A stretch of DNA of 64,000 nt from CAXQZM01 sp965229645 (GTDB lineage: Bacteria > Pseudomonadota > Alphaproteobacteria > UBA7985). Under the pieces are notes generated by a model. That model saw nothing but the letters and a program-made list of their open reading frames with translations. It had not been told where the DNA came from and did not search any database. Position 1 is the first letter of the stretch. Every line of letters starts with the position of its first letter. This document shows, piece after piece, positions 60,247 through 64,000 of the stretch. The stretch is taken from NCBI GenBank assembly GCA_965229645.1, contig OZ245893.1, forward strand, positions 248,001 through 312,000, given 5' to 3'. The position numbers were made by a program, and so were the translations under genes.

Positions 60247-62385
60247 ATGCGGCCCGTTGAGGATCTGCAGTCCGCGCTCGCGGCCTACGATACCGACGCC
60301 GATCTTGACCTGCTCGCGCGCGCCTACGCTTTTGGCCTGGCAGCGCACGAGGGGCAGACGCGGGCCAGTGGCCAACCCTACTTTTCTCACCCCGTCAACG
60401 TCGCCTTGGTCTGCACCGATCTGCAACTCGACCAGGCCAGCGTCATCACCGCGCTGTTGCACGACGTGGTGGAAGATACGCCCGTCTCGGTGGCCCAAAT
60501 TGGCGAGCAGTTCGGCGACGACGTCGCGTCACTGGTCGATGGTGTCACCAAACTAAGTGTTTTGGAGCTGCGATCCAAACAGTCCAAAGAGGCTGAGAGC
60601 TTCCAGAAGATGCTCGTCGCGGCGTCCGAGGATATCCGGGTCTTGCTGGTCAAGCTGGCCGACCGTTTGGACAACATGCGCACCCTGGCACCGCTGCGCC
60701 CCGATAAGCGCGTGCGCATTTCGCGGCAAACGATGGAAATCTACGCGCCCTTGGCCGAGCGTATGGGCATGGCGGGCGTCAAGGACGAGTTGCAAGACCT
60801 GGCCTTCCTATACTTGAACCCCGATGGGCGAGAAGCGGTGCGCGCGCGCCTCGACGACGTCATGTCGGACGGCATGAAGTCGGTGGAAAGTATCATCTTC
60901 GAACTCGAGGGGGTGCTGCGGCTCAACGCCCTAGACCCGAAGATTTCGGGGCGCGTGAAGACGCTCTACTCCATTTTCGACAAAATGACGCGGAAGGAGG
61001 TTGGGTTCGATCAGCTGTCGGACATCATGGGATTTCGGCTGATTTTGCCCACGATTGCCGATTGCTACGCCGCGCTCGGGTATTTGCACGGGGCCTATCA
61101 AATGGTTCCAGGGCGATTCAAAGACTATATTTCGCTGCCCAAGCGCAACGGTTACCGGTCGCTGCATACGGGTCTGATCGGCCCGCAGGGCCGGAAGATT
61201 GAAATCCAAATCCGAACCCCTGAAATGCACGAGCAGGCCGAGCGCGGCGTTGCCGCCCATGCGGACTACAAGCGCGGGCATCGACCCAAAGGCGCGTCGG
61301 AGCTGAGTTGGCTTTCGCACCTTAAGGAGATTGTCGAAACCGCCGACGATGCGGAGGAAATCTTGGAGCATTCCAAGATCGACCTGTTCGCCGACCAAGT
61401 GTTCTGTTTCACCCCAAAGGGGGAGTTGGTGACCCTGCCCGAGGGGGCAACCTTGGTGGATTTCGCCTACCAGGTTCACTCCGCCGTCGGCCATACCTGC
61501 GTTGGGGGCTTGGTCAACGGGCGCAACCGCCCGCTGGCGCATCACTTGGTCAACGGCGATCAGGTCGAAATTTTGCGGTCCAAGAACGCCCAGCCGAGCC
61601 CAGATTGGGAGGCCTTTGTCGTTACAGGCAAGGCCAAGTCGGCGATCCGCCGCTTCCGCCGTCAGTCCGAGCGCGACCAATACCTTGAACTCGGTCAACA
61701 GTTGCTGCAGCGGTTTTTTGAGGCCGAAGACTATGAAATGACGCGCAAAGGGCTCGAGGCGGCCTTAAGCAAGCTGCGGCTCGACGACGTCGATGAACTG
61801 ATGGCGCGCGTTGGTTCGGGCATCTTGACCACGCGCGAGGTGCTTTACGCCGTCTATCCCGCCGCCAAAGACGCCCATGAGAAAGCCCTTCGCGACAAGG
61901 CCAACCAAGTCAAAGACCGTCAGGGCAAGAAGAAGCAAGGCCCAGTCACCATCGGCGGCCTCATCAAAGGCATGGCCTATCGCCTGGCGGGCTGTTGCCA
62001 TCCCTTGCCAGGCGATCAAATTGTCGGCATCGTTCATACGGGCTCTGGCATTACCATTCACACCTCGGATTGCGAAACCTTAGCCAATTTCGAAGAAGAG
62101 CCCGAGCGCTGGTTGGCGGTGAACTGGGAACAAGACGGCCAAGGTTCGGCGGTCGGGCGGCTCGAGGTCATGCTCTACAATCGCCCTGGGGCCTTGGGGG
62201 AACTTTCGACCGTGGTGGGAAAATCGGGCGGCAATATCTCCAACATTCGCATCCAGACCCGCGACCTCGAGTTTTTTCAGATGTTGATCGACGTCGAGGT
62301 TGCGGACCTGCGCAATCTCAACAACGTTGTCGCGGCCTTGCGCGCGTCCAAGGTCATCGCCCAAGTCAGTCGGTCGCGCCAATGA
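60247..62385 (+). CDS. rsh: Bifunctional (p)ppGpp synthetase/hydrolase Rsh
   Basis: 712 residues. The HD hydrolase domain has LLHDVVEDT (71-79, His72-Asp73 and Glu76-Asp77), so hydrolysis should be active. The synthetase domain follows with DQLSDIMGFRLILPT and LPKRNGYRSLHTGLIG. A TGS domain (VFCFTPKGELVTLPEGATLVDF is its start, split here after PKG), a zinc-finger-like segment with AGCCHPLPGDQIVG, and a C-terminal ACT domain (RPGALGELSTVVGK) complete the usual order. It sets the stringent response. The ATG at 60247 lies downstream of the MITE. It overlaps acpS by 4 bp. Confidence 0.95.
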   Translation: MRPVEDLQSALAAYDTDADLDLLARAYAFGLAAHEGQTRASGQPYFSHPVNVALVCTDLQLDQASVITALLHDVVEDTPVSVAQIGEQFGDDVASLVDGVTKLSVLELRSKQSKEAESFQKMLVAASEDIRVLLVKLADRLDNMRTLAPLRPDKRVRISRQTMEIYAPLAERMGMAGVKDELQDLAFLYLNPDGREAVRARLDDVMSDGMKSVESIIFELEGVLRLNALDPKISGRVKTLYSIFDKMTRKEVGFDQLSDIMGFRLILPTIADCYAALGYLHGAYQMVPGRFKDYISLPKRNGYRSLHTGLIGPQGRKIEIQIRTPEMHEQAERGVAAHADYKRGHRPKGASELSWLSHLKEIVETADDAEEILEHSKIDLFADQVFCFTPKGELVTLPEGATLVDFAYQVHSAVGHTCVGGLVNGRNRPLAHHLVNGDQVEILRSKNAQPSPDWEAFVVTGKAKSAIRRFRRQSERDQYLELGQQLLQRFFEAEDYEMTRKGLEAALSKLRLDDVDELMARVGSGILTTREVLYAVYPAAKDAHEKALRDKANQVKDRQGKKKQGPVTIGGLIKGMAYRLAGCCHPLPGDQIVGIVHTGSGITIHTSDCETLANFEEEPERWLAVNWEQDGQGSAVGRLEVMLYNRPGALGELSTVVGKSGGNISNIRIQTRDLEFFQMLIDVEVADLRNLNNVVAALRASKVIAQVSRSRQ

Positions 62386-62783
62386 TTTTGGGTTTGGGCA
62401 ACGATTTGGTCGATACGCGGCGCTTGCAAGCGGCCTGGGATCGGCGCGGGGCGCGGTTTGTCGAGCGGCTCTATACCCCCGACGAGCAAACCTTTTGCTT
62501 GTCTCGAGCCAACCCTGTTCACGCCTTTGGGCGTTGCTATGCTGCTAAGGAAGCGGCGGTCAAGGCCTTAGGAAGGGGCTTTACCCAGGGGATCGGCTGG
62601 CGATCGGTCGAGGTGGTACGACGCCCAAAACGCCGGCCAACGCTGGCGTTTCACGGCGCCGCCCTCGACCGCTTAACCGATCTGACGCCGGCTGGTACAC
62701 GCGTGGACTGGCAGCTGTCGATCAGTGACGAACCGCCCTACGCCAGCGCGGTTGTGGTTCTGTTCACGATCCCCGATCCTTAG
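62382..62783 (+). CDS. acpS: Holo-[acyl-carrier-protein] synthase
   Basis: 133 residues. It transfers phosphopantetheine from CoA to ACP. The start ILGLGNDLVDTRRLQAAWD with the Mg-binding aspartate and FGRCYAAKEAAVKALGRGF with the catalytic KEA block are typical. The ATG overlaps the rsh stop (ATGA). pdxJ, often found between the two in relatives, is absent here. A MITE follows before lepB. Confidence 0.94.
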   Translation: MILGLGNDLVDTRRLQAAWDRRGARFVERLYTPDEQTFCLSRANPVHAFGRCYAAKEAAVKALGRGFTQGIGWRSVEVVRRPKRRPTLAFHGAALDRLTDLTPAGTRVDWQLSISDEPPYASAVVVLFTIPDP

Positions 62784-62828
62784 GAGGGAGGGCCGCGCGC
62801 CTAGTTGCCCTCCTTGGGGGGACGGCCT

Positions 62829-63026
62829 ATACCAGCGGCGAAAGAGAATGACTCTAATGATCGCTGGTATAAGGGCCGCGACTGCGGTCCCCGTAGCGGC
62901 CCCGAGATGAGCTAAGAAAGCGCCTCGGGGTATAAGCGAAGGCCCCGTCGGAGGCGAAACGCGAAGCGTTTCTGCCGTGAGACACAAAACGGCCATAAAA
63001 GTGTCAACTTTTTTGGCCGTTGGTAT
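62829..63026. mobile_element. MITE family A, copy 2 (198 bp), upstream of lepB
   Basis: Left end ATACCAGCGGCGAAAGAG; right end TTGGCCGTTGGTAT. Contains TGATCGCTGGTATAAGGGCC, GCGCCTCGGGGTATAAGCG and a GTGTCAACTTTTTTGG segment next to a complementary CCATAAAAGTGTC-like part. It is the longest copy in the window and the likely full-length form. It ends 34 bp before lepB. Confidence 0.88.
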
Positions 63027-63060
63027 TATAGGGCCGCAAATTTTGAAATTGGGAGCCCCT

Positions 63061-63897
63061 ATGGCCAATCCTCGTCGGCGTCGCCGCGCGCGCGCCAAAT
63101 TCGAAGCTGCAGTGGACAGTCCGCCACAAAAACGGGAAAGTTTGCTGGGGTTTTTCATTTGGGCCTTTGCCGTTATTTTTGTCGTCAAGTCCTTCGTCAT
63201 CGACACCTTTTGGATCCCTAGCTCCTCCATGGAACCGACGTTGGACATCGGCGATTTCATTGTCGTGACCAAATGGACTTACGGCTACAATCGCCATTCG
63301 CTCATGTTCGATCCGCCGATTTTCCGCGGCGCGAGGCTATGGGCGCGCGATCCACGGCGGGGCGACGTTGTGGTGTTCGACGCGACGGCGGAGGATCAAG
63401 GCAAGCCAGGGGCCGATGCGCGCGCCTACTTTGATCTCGAAAACGGTGGACGCCATATTATCAAGCGCGTCGTGGGGTTGCCTGGGGACCGCGTCAATTT
63501 AATCGACGGCTTGATCCAGATCACTGCGGCTGACGGGACGGTCCAATCCTTCGATCGTGCGGGGGTGGATTTGCCAGGGGAGGCGGCCATGGCCCTGACG
63601 TTCGAGGAAACCAATCCCGAAGGACGTACCTATCTGGTCCGCGAACTGCGCGGCGCGACGGCAGGGGATAATTTTGATACCCAAGGGGGCGGGTGGCACA
63701 ACCACTTTGCCGACGGCGTCGTGCCCGCAGGCCATGTGTTTGTCATGGGGGACAACCGGGATCGCTCTGGCGACAGTCGCGCATCTTTACGGTCCATCCC
63801 CATGTACAAGATCGTCGGGCGCGCGCAGCTCAAGGTGTTTTCGATCAACGAAAACTGGTTGCCGCGTTGGAACAAGTTCTTCCGACCCATTCGCTGA
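63061..63897 (+). CDS. lepB: Signal peptidase I
   Basis: 278 residues. One N-terminal membrane helix (FFIWAFAVIFVVKSFVI). Box B has PSSSMEPT with catalytic Ser56, box D has RHIIKRVVGLPGD with Lys135, and box E has GHVFVMGDNRDRSGDSR. It cleaves signal peptides of exported proteins. The ATG at 63061 is preferred; the upstream frame lies in a MITE. The rnc start overlaps the stop (TGATG), so the two genes are coupled. Confidence 0.95.
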   Translation: MANPRRRRRARAKFEAAVDSPPQKRESLLGFFIWAFAVIFVVKSFVIDTFWIPSSSMEPTLDIGDFIVVTKWTYGYNRHSLMFDPPIFRGARLWARDPRRGDVVVFDATAEDQGKPGADARAYFDLENGGRHIIKRVVGLPGDRVNLIDGLIQITAADGTVQSFDRAGVDLPGEAAMALTFEETNPEGRTYLVRELRGATAGDNFDTQGGGWHNHFADGVVPAGHVFVMGDNRDRSGDSRASLRSIPMYKIVGRAQLKVFSINENWLPRWNKFFRPIR

Positions 63898-64000
63898 TGG
63901 GCACTGGACTTGCGGCGATTGAGCAGGTTGTGGGTCATGCCTTCGCCGATAAGGGGTTGTTGACCGCCGCGTTCACCCATGCGTCCTACGGCAAGCAAGC
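63897..64000 (+). CDS. rnc: Ribonuclease III, N-terminal start, cut by window edge
   Basis: The ATG overlaps the lepB stop. The visible 34 residues, with GHAFADKGLLTAAFTHASY, match the first helix and the A.TH.S block of RNase III. The lepB-rnc order is typical. The catalytic motif lies beyond the window. Confidence 0.88.
   Translation, partial: MGTGLAAIEQVVGHAFADKGLLTAAFTHASYGKQ

Overview
The window looks like chromosomal DNA of an alphaproteobacterium. Three things support this: the housekeeping order dapA-smpB-NYN-folK-rpoZ-rsh-acpS-lepB-rnc at the right end; a GTTC-N7-GTTC LexA box in front of an imuA-imuB-dnaE2 cassette at the left end; and alphaproteobacterial gene pairs (bamE divergent from the cytochrome bc1 chaperone and yceD; a HIG1-like gene next to cobO). 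The order or genus cannot be told from this window. Core genes are G+C rich. Several accessory segments, above all 41.0-44.3 kb, are clearly AT-rich.

Layout. 1-3.3 kb: SOS mutagenesis cassette (dnaE2 runs off the left edge). 3.4 kb: tRNA-Leu. 3.5-5.6 kb: dispersed repeats split by an IS110 element. 5.6-23.0 kb: a large type III CRISPR-Cas island with four arrays (4, 8, 30 and 23 repeats), cas2, an RT-Cas1 fusion, a two-helix membrane protein, cas10, three multidomain RAMP genes and cas6. 23-33 kb: metabolism (lldD, an rffA-like aminotransferase, metY, a four-gene operon with a dipeptidase, a DUF3726 protein and an Ldh-family oxidoreductase), two tRNAs, and a BspA-repeat autotransporter-like protein. 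33.4-39.3 kb: defence (a TacA/TacT-like toxin-antitoxin pair, and a three-gene system of two adenine methylase-like proteins with a GIY-YIG/helicase). 39.5-40.5 kb: J-domain protein and bolA. 40.8-46.2 kb: a decayed foreign segment with a possible peptide-maturation cassette (small ORF, alpha/beta hydrolase, radical-SAM remnant, MFS exporter), a nonsense-disrupted nuclease and a broken IS5-type element. 46.2-51.4 kb: bamE, bc1 chaperone, yceD, tRNA-Arg, cobO, HIG1-like gene, MATE pump, lipoprotein. 51.6 kb: 48-bp tandem repeats. 52.2-64 kb: sat-cysC, a PLP dehydratase, slt, and the dapA-to-rnc block.

The CRISPR locus is the centre of interest. Cas10 keeps the GGDD cyclase motif but lacks an HD nuclease domain. 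The RAMP proteins are fused in a way that recalls type III-D variants (Cas7-Cas5 fusion, double Cas7, Cas7 with a large insertion). A membrane protein of CorA-like build is the first gene of the effector operon. The RT-Cas1 gene carries a 106-bp palindromic MITE in frame. It occupies the place where roughly 100 residues of Cas1, including the first catalytic glutamate, should be, so adaptation is probably dead or altered while interference genes look intact. Four arrays with three repeat variants keep one Cas6 hairpin and an 8-nt ATTGAAAC handle, plus a second, covarying 5' hairpin.

Two MITE families with ATACC...GGTAT ends are scattered through the window. Two MITEs and one IS sit exactly on the TA of gene stop codons.
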